From Bacillus fonticola (GTDB lineage: Bacteria > Bacillota > Bacilli > Bacillales > JC228), in NCBI RefSeq assembly GCF_012955605.1, contig NZ_CP052135.1, positions 837,501 to 901,500 on the forward strand: a DNA stretch of 64,000 nucleotides. Reading direction: 5' to 3'. Shown here in pieces: positions 16,410-25,763 of this stretch. The position numbers were made by a program, and so were the translations under genes. Within the stretch, counting starts at the first letter, position 1; each line of letters starts with the position of its first letter. The notes under the pieces are model-generated. The model searched no databases. It was not told where the DNA came from and was given only the letters and a program-made list of their open reading frames with translations.

Positions 16410-17156
16410 ATGATCAACGACACGATAAAAACGATAATAGCGCATCGCTCTGTGCGCAAATTTAAATCAGAGCCACTAACAGAAGAAACGATACACACGT
16501 TAGTTCAAAGCGCACAAGCAGCATCTACTTCTAGTTACATACAAGCGTATTCGATTATTGGCGTGACCGATCCGGATAAGAAGAAGCAGTTTTCCCAGTT
16601 CGCCGGGAGTCAAGAGTACGTGGCGGAGAACGGACATTTCTTCGTGTTTTGCGCAGATTTACACAGACATGACTGGATGGCAAAGAGAGCGGGAGAAGAC
16701 ATTAGCGAGATGCTAGACAGTACAGAGAAATTTATGGTGGCGTGCATTGATGCCGCACTGGCTGCACAAAATATGGCAATTGCAGCGGAGTCGATGGGAT
16801 TAGGTCTTTGTTATATCGGGGGCATTCGCAACAATTTAGAAGAGGTTACAAAGATACTGGAAACACCAGATCGTGTACTGCCCCTGTTTGGCATGGCAAT
16901 TGGAGTGCCTGCGAAAGAAACGTCTCAAAAGCCACGACTTCCGAGAGCTCACGTGTACCATGAAAATACATACAAAGACGAGCATTACGAAGAGACGCTA
17001 CAGGAGTACGATGACATCATTCAGTCGTACTATACGGAACGCACGAAGGGGAAGAGGACAGATACGTGGAGCGAGCAAATGGTGCGAATGCTCTCAAACC
17101 CTACGCGGATGTATATGAAGGAGTTTGTGGAGAAGAAGGGGTTTAACAAACGATAA
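16410..17156 (+). CDS. NADPH-dependent FMN nitroreductase (NfrA family)
   Basis: 248 residues, nitroreductase fold: the FMN-binding HRSVRKF at the N-terminus, SAQAASTSSYIQAYS, GLGLCYIGGIRNN and the C-terminal KPRLP...H segment of the NfrA/FRP class. Such enzymes reduce nitroaromatics, quinones or flavins with NAD(P)H. Monocistronic. ATG 16410 is 10 nt after GAGGAG. Confidence 0.88.
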   Translation: MINDTIKTIIAHRSVRKFKSEPLTEETIHTLVQSAQAASTSSYIQAYSIIGVTDPDKKKQFSQFAGSQEYVAENGHFFVFCADLHRHDWMAKRAGEDISEMLDSTEKFMVACIDAALAAQNMAIAAESMGLGLCYIGGIRNNLEEVTKILETPDRVLPLFGMAIGVPAKETSQKPRLPRAHVYHENTYKDEHYEETLQEYDDIIQSYYTERTKGKRTDTWSEQMVRMLSNPTRMYMKEFVEKKGFNKR

Positions 17157-17160
17157 AAAG

Positions 17161-17189
17161 AAACCTGCTGATTTTAGGTCAGCAGGTTT
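17161..17189. terminator. terminator hairpin between nitroreductase and small ORF
   Basis: A perfect 11-bp stem AAACCTGCTGA/TCAGCAGGTTT. A's before and T's after allow use in both directions, since the 31-codon gene at 17202 is convergent. Confidence 0.8.
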
Positions 17190-17201
17190 CTTATCGCTAA
17201 T

Positions 17202-17297
17202 TTATTTACGGTTTGAACCTGGTTTGTCTTCGTAGCCTGCAGTGAAAATGGCCACTAGGAACGTAACGGTTACACCTAGAATAAGAACTGTTCCCAT
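17202..17297 (-). CDS. 31-residue single-span membrane protein
   Basis: Not long enough for standard ORF cut-offs, but well supported: a perfect AAAGGAGG seven bases before ATG, 31 codons, a hydrophobic helix of about 20 residues (GTVLILGVTVTFLVAIFTAG) and a short polar tail (YEDKPGSNRK), ending next to a terminator. The family is unknown to me. The short length and orientation suggest a regulatory or complex-stabilising microprotein. Confidence 0.75.
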   Translation of the reverse strand: MGTVLILGVTVTFLVAIFTAGYEDKPGSNRK

Positions 17298-17557
17298 CAC
17301 CGTTTCCTCCTTTAGAAGCCCAGGACGGTCAAAATATGCCTGAACTTATTAATTATGTAATCAAATTGCCCATACTTTGTTATGATTAGTATACCTCAAA
17401 GGTTTGCGAAAAGAAACATGAGCGGTGGATCTTTCGACTGTCTAGTTTTGTCATATTATGCATACTACCTGAATTTTAACAGGAGTTTGCTTGTCTGATC
17501 ACGAATTTATTTTTCGTGCAAACGGCTGATGATATACATAAGAAAGGGTGGAATAGC

Positions 17558-19273
17558 GTGCTGACAATAGATACGTATCAATATTGGTTAGCTCATAACA
17601 AAGTAGACGAGCAAGACAAACAGCTATTAAGGAAGATGACTGAACGCGAGAGGGAAGATGCGTTCTATCGTACTCTGGAATTCGGTACCGGGGGCATGCG
17701 CGGAGAACTTGGACCAGGGACAAACCGAATGAACGTCTATACGGTGCGAAAAGCGAGTGAAGGTTTAGCCCAGTTTCTAGTAGACAAAGGAGCAGATGCC
17801 GCGAAAAAAGGAGTGGCCATTGCTTACGATTCGAGACACCAGTCTGATGTATTTGCGCGTGTCGTTGCGGAGACGGTGGGTACTCATGGTATTCCTGTCT
17901 ATCTGTTCCCAACCCCACACTCCACACCAGAGCTTTCCTTTGCGGTGAGAAAATTAGGTGCAGCCGCTGGTATCGTGATCACAGCGAGCCACAATCCTCC
18001 TGAGTACAACGGATTGAAGGTGTATGGAGACGACGGGGCTCAGCTACCTCCTGATCCGGCAGAAGAATTAATTACATATGTAAATGCTGTAGAAGATGAA
18101 CTGTCACTGCAACCTAAGCTCTTTGCGGAATTGCAGGAAAGCGGACTGATTCGCATGCTGGACAGTGCTATAGATCAAGCTTATTTGCAAATGGTTCAGA
18201 ATGTAGAGCAATGTCAAGCTAATGAGCGGGATAGTGAACTACAAATTGTGTTCACCCCACTTCATGGGACTGCCGGGAGACCTGTGACTAAGTTGCTCGC
18301 CAACTGTGGGTATGAGAATGTCACAACCGTAGCTGAACAGATGCAACCAGATCCTAACTTCTCTACAGTAGATCTTCCCAATCCTGAGGAACCCGCTGCT
18401 TTCAAGTTAGCTATAGACTACGGTGAGCGAGTAAATGCAGATATTTTGTTAGCGACAGATCCCGATGCAGATCGAATGGGAGTGTGTGTTCGAAATGATA
18501 AAGGCAAGTTCACCGTGCTCACTGGTAACCAGACGGGTGCGCTTGTACTCTATTACTTGCTATCACAAAAAAAAGCAAACGGCACTCTTCCCGAAAACGG
18601 GATTCTGTATAAAACTATCGTTACGTCGCCTTTCGGGGAAACGATCGCAAATCAATTCGGTGTTTCGGTAGAGGATACGTTGACAGGCTTTAAATTTATT
18701 GCAGAAAACATTAAGCGATCTGAACAAAGTGGTCAGCACACGTTCTTATTCGGGTATGAAGAAAGCTATGGCTATTTGATCGATCCGGCAGTACGTGATA
18801 AGGATGCGATTCAGGCGGTACTATTAGCAGTGGAGGCAGCCGCTTATTACAAAAAACAAGGCAAGACTTTGTACGATGTTCTCCAAGATCTGTACGCAAC
18901 GTATGGACACTTCCGCGAAACTTTGCATTCGATTACGCGGAAAGGAAAAGAGGGGGCGGAGGAAATCGCTCAGATTCTGCGCTCATTAAGAGAGAATCCA
19001 CCGACAGTTATTGCTGGACGGGAAGTACTCTTTGCAGAGGATTACAACCAAGGAACGCGAACTGAAATCGCTACGGGTGAAGTGACCGCACTTACCTTGC
19101 CCGCTTCAAATGTGTTAAAGTTTTATCTGGCTGGAGGAGCATGGTGCTGTGTGAGACCGTCCGGAACAGAGCCGAAGTGTAAGTTTTACTTCGGAGTATG
19201 CGAAGAATCTTCAGAAGAGAGTGATTCTGCTTTGGCGAGGATGACGGAGCACTTTATGAGGATTGTACAATAG
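17558..19273 (+). CDS. pgcA: alpha-phosphoglucomutase PgcA
   Basis: Interconverts glucose-1-P and glucose-6-P for UDP-glucose, teichoic acid and glycolipid synthesis. 571 residues: TASHNPPEYNGLKVY with the phospho-Ser, DPDADRMG metal loop, GYEESYGYL sugar loop and RPSGTEPKCKFYF phosphate loop. GTG 17558 has RBS AAAGGGTGG; the upstream in-frame GTG 17516 has none. Confidence 0.95.
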   Translation: MLTIDTYQYWLAHNKVDEQDKQLLRKMTEREREDAFYRTLEFGTGGMRGELGPGTNRMNVYTVRKASEGLAQFLVDKGADAAKKGVAIAYDSRHQSDVFARVVAETVGTHGIPVYLFPTPHSTPELSFAVRKLGAAAGIVITASHNPPEYNGLKVYGDDGAQLPPDPAEELITYVNAVEDELSLQPKLFAELQESGLIRMLDSAIDQAYLQMVQNVEQCQANERDSELQIVFTPLHGTAGRPVTKLLANCGYENVTTVAEQMQPDPNFSTVDLPNPEEPAAFKLAIDYGERVNADILLATDPDADRMGVCVRNDKGKFTVLTGNQTGALVLYYLLSQKKANGTLPENGILYKTIVTSPFGETIANQFGVSVEDTLTGFKFIAENIKRSEQSGQHTFLFGYEESYGYLIDPAVRDKDAIQAVLLAVEAAAYYKKQGKTLYDVLQDLYATYGHFRETLHSITRKGKEGAEEIAQILRSLRENPPTVIAGREVLFAEDYNQGTRTEIATGEVTALTLPASNVLKFYLAGGAWCCVRPSGTEPKCKFYFGVCEESSEESDSALARMTEHFMRIVQ

Positions 19274-19339
19274 TGGAGAAATGAAAGATCATACTGAATT
19301 TGCTGGAGTGTAGAAAAACACTCATTAAAATATTGCTAG

Positions 19340-19370
19340 AGCCATCCACCTATTAGGTAGGTGGCTTTTT
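19340..19370 (+). terminator. terminator after pgcA
   Basis: An 11-bp stem with one mismatch (AGCCATCCACCT / AGGTAGGTGGCT) followed by TTTTT. Confidence 0.82.
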
Positions 19371-19498
19371 AGTGTGCAGAACGTCTTTCCAAACTTAACG
19401 ACCGAAACTTAAATCCTGTTTTACAATCCTCACTCATGCCTGGCAGAGGGCTTGCATAGTGTAGTAATAGTCTCGACTACGCTGGGGGAGGTCCAACA

Positions 19499-21394
19499 AT
19501 GGATATCTTAAAAAGAATCGAAGAACATCGAGAAGAAGAAGAAAAAGTTAAGTGGGAAGGGACGTTCAGTGAGTATTTGGATATTGTGAAGGAGAACCCA
19601 TGGGTGGCTCAATCTGCACACTCTCGGGTCTACAATATGATCAAAGATGCCGGCATCGAAGAAGTGGATGGCCAAAGACAGTACTCTTTCTTTTCTGGGG
19701 AAATGTTTGGACTTGAAGAAGCTCTAGAACGACTTGTAGAAGAGTACTTTCATCCTGCAGCCAGACGACTAGACGTCAGAAAGCGAATTCTTTTATTAAT
19801 GGGCCCGGTAAGTGGAGGAAAATCGACACTTGTTACTTTGCTAAAGCGAGGGATGGAACGGTATTCTCGAACAGATCGAGGTGCCATTTACGCCATTAAA
19901 GGGTGCCCAATGCACGAAAATCCTTTGAACTTGATTCCGTCGCACTTACGTGATGAATTTTACGATGAATACGGAATACGCATTGAGGGGAATTTGTCTC
20001 CATTGAATGTGATGCGTTTAGAGCAAGAATATGGTGGGCGTATTGAAGATGTCCGTGTGGAGAGAATTTTTCTATCTGAGGACAAACGGGTAGGAATCGG
20101 AACGTTTTCACCATCCGATCCGAAGTCACAAGATATTGCCGATCTTACGGGAAGCATCGATTTTTCGACCATTGCTGAGTACGGTTCTGAGTCTGATCCA
20201 CGCGCGTATCGTTTTGATGGAGAGCTTAACAAAGCGAACCGGGGAATTATGGAGTTTCAGGAGATGCTGAAATGTGACGAGAAATTTTTGTGGCATCTGC
20301 TTTCCCTCACACAAGAAGGAAATTTCAAAGCAGGAAGATTTGCACTTATTTCAGCTGATGAAATGATTATCGCTCATACAAATGAAACAGAATATCGCTC
20401 GTTCATCGCAAATAAAAAGAACGAAGCGTTACACTCTCGAATTATCGTCATGCCGGTTCCGTATAATTTGAAAGTGTCAGAGGAAGAGAGAATTTATGAG
20501 AAAATGATTCGTGAGAGCGATGTAAGTGACGTGCACATTGCGCCTCATACGTTAAAAGTGGCGGCGATGTTCTCAATTTTGACTCGTCTTCAAGAACCGA
20601 AAAAGGGTGATATCGACCTTGTCAAAAAGCTACGTTTGTATGATGGGCAAAGTGTGGAAGGCTTCAATCAAGCGGACGTTGATGAGTTAAAGAAGGAGTA
20701 TCCTGAAGAAGGGATGAGTGGGATCGACCCACGTTACGTCATTAACCGTATTTCCTCCACGATTATTCGTAAGGAGATACCATCGATTAATGCACTCGAT
20801 GTGTTGCGCTCATTAAAAGAAGGTCTTGATCATCATTCTTCGATTTCGAAGGAGCAGAAGGAAACATATTTAAATTACATTTCGCTTGCCCGCAAGGAAT
20901 ACGACGACATTGCGAAGAAAGAAGTACAGAAGGCGTTTGTTTATTCGTATGAGGAATCTGCTAAAACGCTCATGGATAACTATTTGGACAACGTGGAAGC
21001 GTACTGCAACAAGGCTAAATTACGTGATCCACTCACCGGTGAAGAAATTAATCCAGATGAGAAGCTTATGCGCTCGATTGAAGAGCAGATCGGTATTTCT
21101 GAAAACGCAAAAAAAGCATTCCGTGAAGAAATTCTTATTCGCATCTCGGCATATGCGCGTAAAGGAAAGCGATTTGACTATAAATCACATGATCGACTCC
21201 GTGAAGCGATTCAAAAGAAATTGTTTGCTGATCTAAAAGACGTGGTGAAAATCACGACGTCGACGAAAACGCCAGATGAACAGCAGTTGAAAAAGATCAA
21301 TGAAGTTGTGGCACGTCTCGTAGATGAACATGGTTACAATATTTCCAGTGCAAATGAGCTTCTCAGATACGTAGGTAGTTTGTTGAATAGGTAA
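19499..21394 (+). CDS. prkA: PrkA, AAA+ Lon-like protease/kinase-family protein of sporulation
   Basis: 631 residues, the usual length. It has an N-terminal AAA+ domain with Walker A GPVSGGKS at 102-109, a PrkA-specific central part and a kinase-like C-terminus. Originally described as a serine protein kinase, it is expressed in the mother cell and affects sigma-K-dependent events in B. subtilis; later work reports protease activity. ATG 19499 follows GGGGGAGG. A yhbH homologue follows at 22.8 kb, the usual partner. Confidence 0.96.
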   Translation: MDILKRIEEHREEEEKVKWEGTFSEYLDIVKENPWVAQSAHSRVYNMIKDAGIEEVDGQRQYSFFSGEMFGLEEALERLVEEYFHPAARRLDVRKRILLLMGPVSGGKSTLVTLLKRGMERYSRTDRGAIYAIKGCPMHENPLNLIPSHLRDEFYDEYGIRIEGNLSPLNVMRLEQEYGGRIEDVRVERIFLSEDKRVGIGTFSPSDPKSQDIADLTGSIDFSTIAEYGSESDPRAYRFDGELNKANRGIMEFQEMLKCDEKFLWHLLSLTQEGNFKAGRFALISADEMIIAHTNETEYRSFIANKKNEALHSRIIVMPVPYNLKVSEEERIYEKMIRESDVSDVHIAPHTLKVAAMFSILTRLQEPKKGDIDLVKKLRLYDGQSVEGFNQADVDELKKEYPEEGMSGIDPRYVINRISSTIIRKEIPSINALDVLRSLKEGLDHHSSISKEQKETYLNYISLARKEYDDIAKKEVQKAFVYSYEESAKTLMDNYLDNVEAYCNKAKLRDPLTGEEINPDEKLMRSIEEQIGISENAKKAFREEILIRISAYARKGKRFDYKSHDRLREAIQKKLFADLKDVVKITTSTKTPDEQQLKKINEVVARLVDEHGYNISSANELLRYVGSLLNR

Positions 21395-21405
21395 GAACGT
21401 AGGAG

Positions 21406-21440
21406 CTGTCTCTCATTACGAGAGGCAGCGTTGTTGTTTA
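21406..21440 (+). terminator. terminator after prkA
   Basis: A perfect 10-bp stem GCTGTCTCTC/GAGAGGCAGC (one G-T) with a 5-nt loop, followed by a T-rich GTTGTTGTTT. Confidence 0.75.
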
Positions 21441-21568
21441 ATGGGTGTCACTTTTTCGAGATTTAGTCTACTTAACAGACGAAAGGTCTACTAATTGAAC
21501 ACGAACTTAGACCTAGAACTGTTCTATTTAGAGGTGAATACAATGTATGTACAAGCGAGGTGAAGAAA

Positions 21569-22402
21569 ATGAAGATTATGCACGATGCTGGGCACGGTGC
21601 CAATACGCCTGGAAAACGTGCTCCTGACGGTTCTTTGCGAGAGTTTGAGTTTACTAGTGCCGTTGTAGAATACACGGTTGAAGAAATGAGAAGAACATAC
21701 ACGGGAGTCGAACACCTTCTTGCACACGACCCAACAGGACGCGTCGATGTTCCTTTACAAGAGCGGACAGATAAGGCGAACCGTGAACAGGTGGATGTGT
21801 ACGTTTCGTATCATGCAAATGCATATGGTAGTGATTGGAACAGCGTGCGCGGTACAGAAACATACGTATACACGACGCGTACTCGAGAAGAAGTCGAATT
21901 AGCAGAACTTGTTCAAAGAAATTTGATCAGCGATTTAGGGACGGTCAATCGAGGTGTGAAATCGGCTAACTTCCACGTATTACGCGAAACGAATATGCCT
22001 TCTATCTTGATGGAGTTTGAGTTCATGACAAATCGAGAAGCACTTGCCCTCCTGAAAAGTGAGGAATTCCGGAGAGCGTGCGCACGATCAGTCTCCGGAT
22101 CATTAGGAGAATTTTATGAATTAACAGCGCGGACAACAGGAGGCGAAGAGGAAATGGAAACTGACACAACGCGCTATCGGTTAGTGACTGGAACGTTCCC
22201 CAATGCACAAGCCTTTGCCGATGCTCTAGAACGTTTCGAGGCGCGTTTTTCCTGGTTGAAATATGAAAGGGCCGATTCTACAAACTTTGATCCGACGTAC
22301 CGCATCGTAACAGGCACATTCACTGGAAGAGAGAGTGCAGAACGAGCGGCCGAGCAAATAAGGGAAGCCTTCGGTTGGATTGTGTATGTGGAAGAAGCAT
22401 AG
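21569..22402 (+). CDS. N-acetylmuramoyl-L-alanine amidase with SPOR-like repeats
   Basis: Zn-dependent Amidase_3 domain (1-190): the metal ligands His and Glu in HDAGHGANTPGKR and FEFTSAV, SYHANAYG, and MEFEFMTN with the catalytic Glu. Two SPOR-like sequence repeats follow (YRLVTGTFPNAQAFADAL; YRIVTGTFTGRESAERAA), which bind denuded glycan strands. No signal peptide is visible, as in spore-lysis amidases of the CwlC/CwlH type, and its place between prkA and yhbH supports a role in mother-cell lysis. Start at ATG 21569 after GCGAGGTGA. Confidence 0.88.
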   Translation: MKIMHDAGHGANTPGKRAPDGSLREFEFTSAVVEYTVEEMRRTYTGVEHLLAHDPTGRVDVPLQERTDKANREQVDVYVSYHANAYGSDWNSVRGTETYVYTTRTREEVELAELVQRNLISDLGTVNRGVKSANFHVLRETNMPSILMEFEFMTNREALALLKSEEFRRACARSVSGSLGEFYELTARTTGGEEEMETDTTRYRLVTGTFPNAQAFADALERFEARFSWLKYERADSTNFDPTYRIVTGTFTGRESAERAAEQIREAFGWIVYVEEA

Positions 22403-22412
22403 AAAAAGGATC

Positions 22413-22454
22413 GCAAAAAAACAGTGGGGCTACACGGGCCACCGCTGTTTTTTA
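22413..22454. terminator. bidirectional terminator
   Basis: AAAAAACAGTGG ... CCGCTGTTTTTT hairpin between the amidase and the convergent small gene. Its 3' end reaches the small gene's last codons. Confidence 0.8.
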
Positions 22455-22661
22455 GTAGTACAGGGAGTGGGTGATGGTTTCATAATGCAATTTTTCATGC
22501 GGGACAAATCTATTTTTGCCAATGAGCTTGTGTACTGACACTTTTTCTCCGGGCTTAATTATTTCAAACCATTTCATCTCGAAAGCAAGTACCATCAAAA
22601 TGAAAAATAGACAAGTGGCCATTTGTCGAAATTGTTTGTCAATGTTTCTCCTTCCTTGCAT
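22452..22661 (-). CDS. small membrane protein, unknown
   Basis: 69 codons from ATG 22661, with one membrane helix (CLFFILMVLAFEM) followed by a basic, possibly beta-rich tail. ATG 22661 has a poor RBS. Inside the frame, AAGGAAGGAG is followed after 4 nt by ATT (22643), so translation may begin there with a rare codon. The gene is between the amidase and yhbH on the opposite strand, a region of mother-cell genes. The family is not recognised. Confidence 0.5.
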   Translation of the reverse strand: MQGRRNIDKQFRQMATCLFFILMVLAFEMKWFEIIKPGEKVSVHKLIGKNRFVPHEKLHYETITHSLYY

Positions 22662-22802
22662 AAGATAGAGTAATTCCCGACTTTGTATCTACTACTGTAG
22701 TTGAAAAGAGTGTAGAGAGTGGGCAGTGTATGTAAACGTCAAGGTTATCGTATGCAGCCATGAGGGAATGTGTGACGCGCAAAAGAAGAAGGAGGGAGAC
22801 AG

Positions 22803-23969
22803 ATGACAGCGTCAGAACGTCGTCAGTTTGTGGTGTCAAAGGAAGATTGGGCCCTCCACCGAAAAGGACATGATGATCAGAAGCGACATCAAGAAAAGGT
22901 GAAGGAAGCCATTCAGCAAAATTTGCCGGATTTAATCACGGAAGAAAATATTATCATGTCAAATGGCCGAGACGTTGTAAAAATTCCTATCCGGTCACTG
23001 GATGAGTATAAGATTCGTTACAATTACAATAAGAACAAACATGTCGGGCAAGGTGACGGCGAAAGCCAAGTAGGGGATGTGATCGCACGAGACGGTACCC
23101 CGCAAAAAGGTCCTGGTCAAGGGCAAGGAGCAGGAGATCAAGCTGGGGAAGATTACTATGAGGCGGAAGTATCTATTTTAGAAGTGGAAGAAGCGTTATT
23201 CAGCCAACTGGAATTGCCGAACTTAAAGCGAAAAGAGTTTGACGAAGAATGGGTTTCAAAAGTAGAGTTTAACGACATTCGCAAAAACGGCCTCATGGGG
23301 AACATTGATAAAAAACGAACGATGTTGACTGCCTTCAAGCGCAATGCGATGCAAGGAGAAAAGGGTTTTTATCCGATTTATCCTGAAGATCTAAAATTCA
23401 AAACGTGGAATGAAGTCAAGAAGCCAGATTCAAAAGCAGTCGTACTCGCGATGATGGATACGAGTGGTAGTATGGGCATGTGGGAAAAGTACATGGCCCG
23501 AAGTTTTTTCTTTTGGATGACAAGGTTTTTGCGCACGAAATACGAAACGGTTGATATTGAATTCATTGCCCACCATACCGAAGCGAAAGTTGTCAGCGAA
23601 GAGGACTTTTTCTCAAAAGGAGAGAGTGGTGGAACGATTTGTTCTTCCGCTTACCGAAAAGCATTAGAATTAATTGATACGAAATACCCCGCAAGTAAGT
23701 ACAACATTTACCCTTTCCATTTTTCCGACGGTGACAATTTGACATCAGATAACGCGCGGTGTGTGAAGTATATTGAGGAAATACTGCAGCACGCTAACAT
23801 GTTTAGCTACGGAGAAGTCAATCAATACCAAAGGAACTCGACGCTCATGTCCGCATTTAAAAACATTCGCAACGAAAAATTCCGCTACTACATCTTAAAG
23901 CAAAAACCAGACGTTTTCCGAGCCATGACATCGTTTTTTCAAAAAGAAAAAGAAGAGCAAGTTGGTTGA
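22803..23969 (+). CDS. yhbH: sporulation protein YhbH (UPF0229)
   Basis: 388 residues. It has the family start ([14 protein letters not shown]), a Gly/Gln-rich linker at about 85-115 ([15 protein letters not shown]), and a VWA-like domain with MMDTSGSMG (MIDAS) around 220. It works with PrkA and SpoVR in sporulating bacteria; the biochemical role is unsettled. RBS AAGGAGGG, ATG 22803. Confidence 0.95.
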   Translation: MTASERRQFVVSKEDWALHRKGHDDQKRHQEKVKEAIQQNLPDLITEENIIMSNGRDVVKIPIRSLDEYKIRYNYNKNKHVGQGDGESQVGDVIARDGTPQKGPGQGQGAGDQAGEDYYEAEVSILEVEEALFSQLELPNLKRKEFDEEWVSKVEFNDIRKNGLMGNIDKKRTMLTAFKRNAMQGEKGFYPIYPEDLKFKTWNEVKKPDSKAVVLAMMDTSGSMGMWEKYMARSFFFWMTRFLRTKYETVDIEFIAHHTEAKVVSEEDFFSKGESGGTICSSAYRKALELIDTKYPASKYNIYPFHFSDGDNLTSDNARCVKYIEEILQHANMFSYGEVNQYQRNSTLMSAFKNIRNEKFRYYILKQKPDVFRAMTSFFQKEKEEQVG

Positions 23970-23970
23970 A

Positions 23971-23999
23971 CCTACACGATCATGTGTAGGGTTTTTTTT
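23971..23999 (+). terminator. terminator after yhbH
   Basis: Stem CCTACAC/GTGTAGG, loop GATCAT, followed by eight T. Confidence 0.88.
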
Positions 24000-24021
24000 G
24001 TGGGAATTTGCTTAAATCATC

Positions 24022-24834
24022 TCTGACCGCGGATAAATCGGGCTGATCGCGGATAAATCGGGCTGATCGCGGATAAATCGCGCTGATCGCGGATAAATCG
24101 CGCTGATCGCGGATAAATCGCGCTGATCGCGGATAAATCGCGCTGATCGCGGATAAATCGCGCTGATCGCGGATAAATCGCGGTGATCGCGGATAAATCG
24201 CGGTGATCGCGGATAAATCGTGCTGACCGCGGATAAATCGTGCTGATCGCGGATAAATCGTGCTGATCGCGGATAAATCGGGCTGATCGCGGATAAATCG
24301 CGCTGATCGCGGATAAACCGTGGTGATCGCGGATAAACCGTGGTGATCGCGGATAAACCGTGGTGATCGCGGATAAACCGTGGTGATCGCGGATAAATCG
24401 AGGTGATCGCGGATAAATCGAGGTGATCGCGGATAAATCGAGGTGATCGCGGATAAACCGTGGTGATCGCGGATAAACCGTGCTGATCGCGGATAAATCG
24501 CGGTGATCGCGGATAAATCGAGGTGATCGCGGATAAATCGAGGTGATCGCGGATAAATCGAGGTGATCGCGGATAAACCGTGGTGATCGCGGATAAACCG
24601 TGGTGATCGCGGATAAACCGTGGTGATCGCGGATAAACCGTGGTGATCGCGGATAAATCGAGGTGATCGCGGATAAATCGCGGTGATCGCGGATAAATCG
24701 AGGTGATCGCGGATAAATCGCGGTGATCGCGGATAAATCGAGGTGATCGCGGATAAATCGCGGTGATCGCGGATAAATCGAGGTGATCGCGGATAAACCG
24801 TGGTGATCGCGGATAAATCGTGGTGATCGCGGTT
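24022..24834. repeat. 20-bp tandem array, about 40 units
   Basis: The unit is GATCGCGGATAAATCGCGGT with the period exactly 20 over 0.8 kb. Variation is limited to the base after ATAAA (T or C) and the two or three bases after CG (CGC, CGG, AGG, TGG, GGC, TGC). Runs of identical variants (four TGG units at 24316-24376, again at 24586-24646) show recent segmental duplication. Because 20 is not a multiple of 3 and the minus strand lacks stops in the unit, a spurious 276-codon frame crosses it. It begins about 20 nt after the yhbH terminator. Confidence 0.97.
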
Positions 24835-24902
24835 ATAGACAAAATTTTTCTTACTAGCGAAACTGCACTTGAATGAAATTGATCGCTCGAAAAGACATAT
24901 TT

Positions 24903-24974
24903 TGATTGTTTATGATTGTTATTGGTTGTTTTTTAGCGGAGCCTGTCATACACTATGTTCATAGAACGCTTTCA
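24903..24974 (+). promoter_or_regulatory. fru operon promoter, phased operator repeats and cre-like site
   Basis: TGATTGTT at 24903 and 24913 and TGGTTGTT at 24923 are three direct repeats spaced exactly 10 bp. They overlap a possible -35 TTGTTT (24926-24931); TACACT (24949-24954) follows after 17 bp. ATAGAACGCTTTCA (24961-24974) matches the core and right half of the cre consensus. This fits FruR (DeoR family) plus CcpA control. Motif evidence only. Confidence 0.6.
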
Positions 24975-25010
24975 TTCATCTCATACTTATTCGTGCAGAG
25001 GGGGGACAAC

Positions 25011-25763
25011 ATGCTAACGCCGGAACGTCATGCGCGTATTCTAGAACTTTTGCAAGCAAACGAAGTCGTTCGTTTGCAACAATTTGTCGATGCTACTACA
25101 TCTTCTGAATCGACTATTCGCCGTGATCTCGCACAATTAGAGGAAGAACGCAAGCTCAAACGTGTACACGGAGGTGCTGCGCTACTCAAGGGCAAGCGCG
25201 ATGAACAAACAGTAGCTCAAAAATCAACCAAAAACCTTCAAGAAAAACGTAAAATCGCGCAACTGGCCGCTCAATCGGTACAGCCTGGTGATTGTTTATA
25301 TTTAGACGCGGGAACGACGACTTACGAAATGATTCCATTTTTAACAGTAGAGGATTTGGTCGTTGTGACAAATGGGATCTCGCTTGTGAATACACTTCTC
25401 GAGCAAGGAGTGCAGACGTATTTGCTCGGAGGAGCTGTTAAACCGAATACACATGCACTAATCGGCAGAGGTGCCCTAACTAGTATGCAGTCGTATCGCT
25501 TTGACAAAGCATTTTTAGGGACAAACGGGATTCACCTGCAGCATGGCTGTACGACTCCAGACCCCGAAGAAGCCATGATAAAAGAGCAGGCGATTGCACT
25601 TGCTGGAGAGGCTTACGTACTCGCAGACCCTTCTAAGTTTCATGAAGTCTCATTTGCCCGTTTTGCTTCATTAGAGGAAGTTCGCATCATCACGTGTGAA
25701 GAAAAAGAAATAGATTTGTCCAGTTTCCAACAACATTCCAAACTAGAGGTTGTGACATCATGA
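25011..25763 (+). CDS. fruR: DeoR-family fru operon regulator FruR
   Basis: 250 residues: N-terminal HTH (MLTPERHARILELL...SESTIRRDLAQLE) and a DeoR C-terminal sensor domain (GDCLYLDAGTTTYEMIPFL; GTNGIH; DPSKF). It controls fructose uptake through fructose-1-P in related bacteria. ATG 25011 follows GAGGGGGG; the in-frame extension to 24906 would overlap the promoter. The last bases overlap fruK (ATGA). Confidence 0.94.
   Translation: MLTPERHARILELLQANEVVRLQQFVDATTSSESTIRRDLAQLEEERKLKRVHGGAALLKGKRDEQTVAQKSTKNLQEKRKIAQLAAQSVQPGDCLYLDAGTTTYEMIPFLTVEDLVVVTNGISLVNTLLEQGVQTYLLGGAVKPNTHALIGRGALTSMQSYRFDKAFLGTNGIHLQHGCTTPDPEEAMIKEQAIALAGEAYVLADPSKFHEVSFARFASLEEVRIITCEEKEIDLSSFQQHSKLEVVTS

Noticed and set aside
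24012-24842. 276-codon minus-strand open frame with 20-residue repeats
   Set aside because: It exists because the 20-bp unit has no stop in any minus-strand frame; three units give 20 codons, so all frames are used in turn. No RBS or signal, and the translation follows the DNA period.
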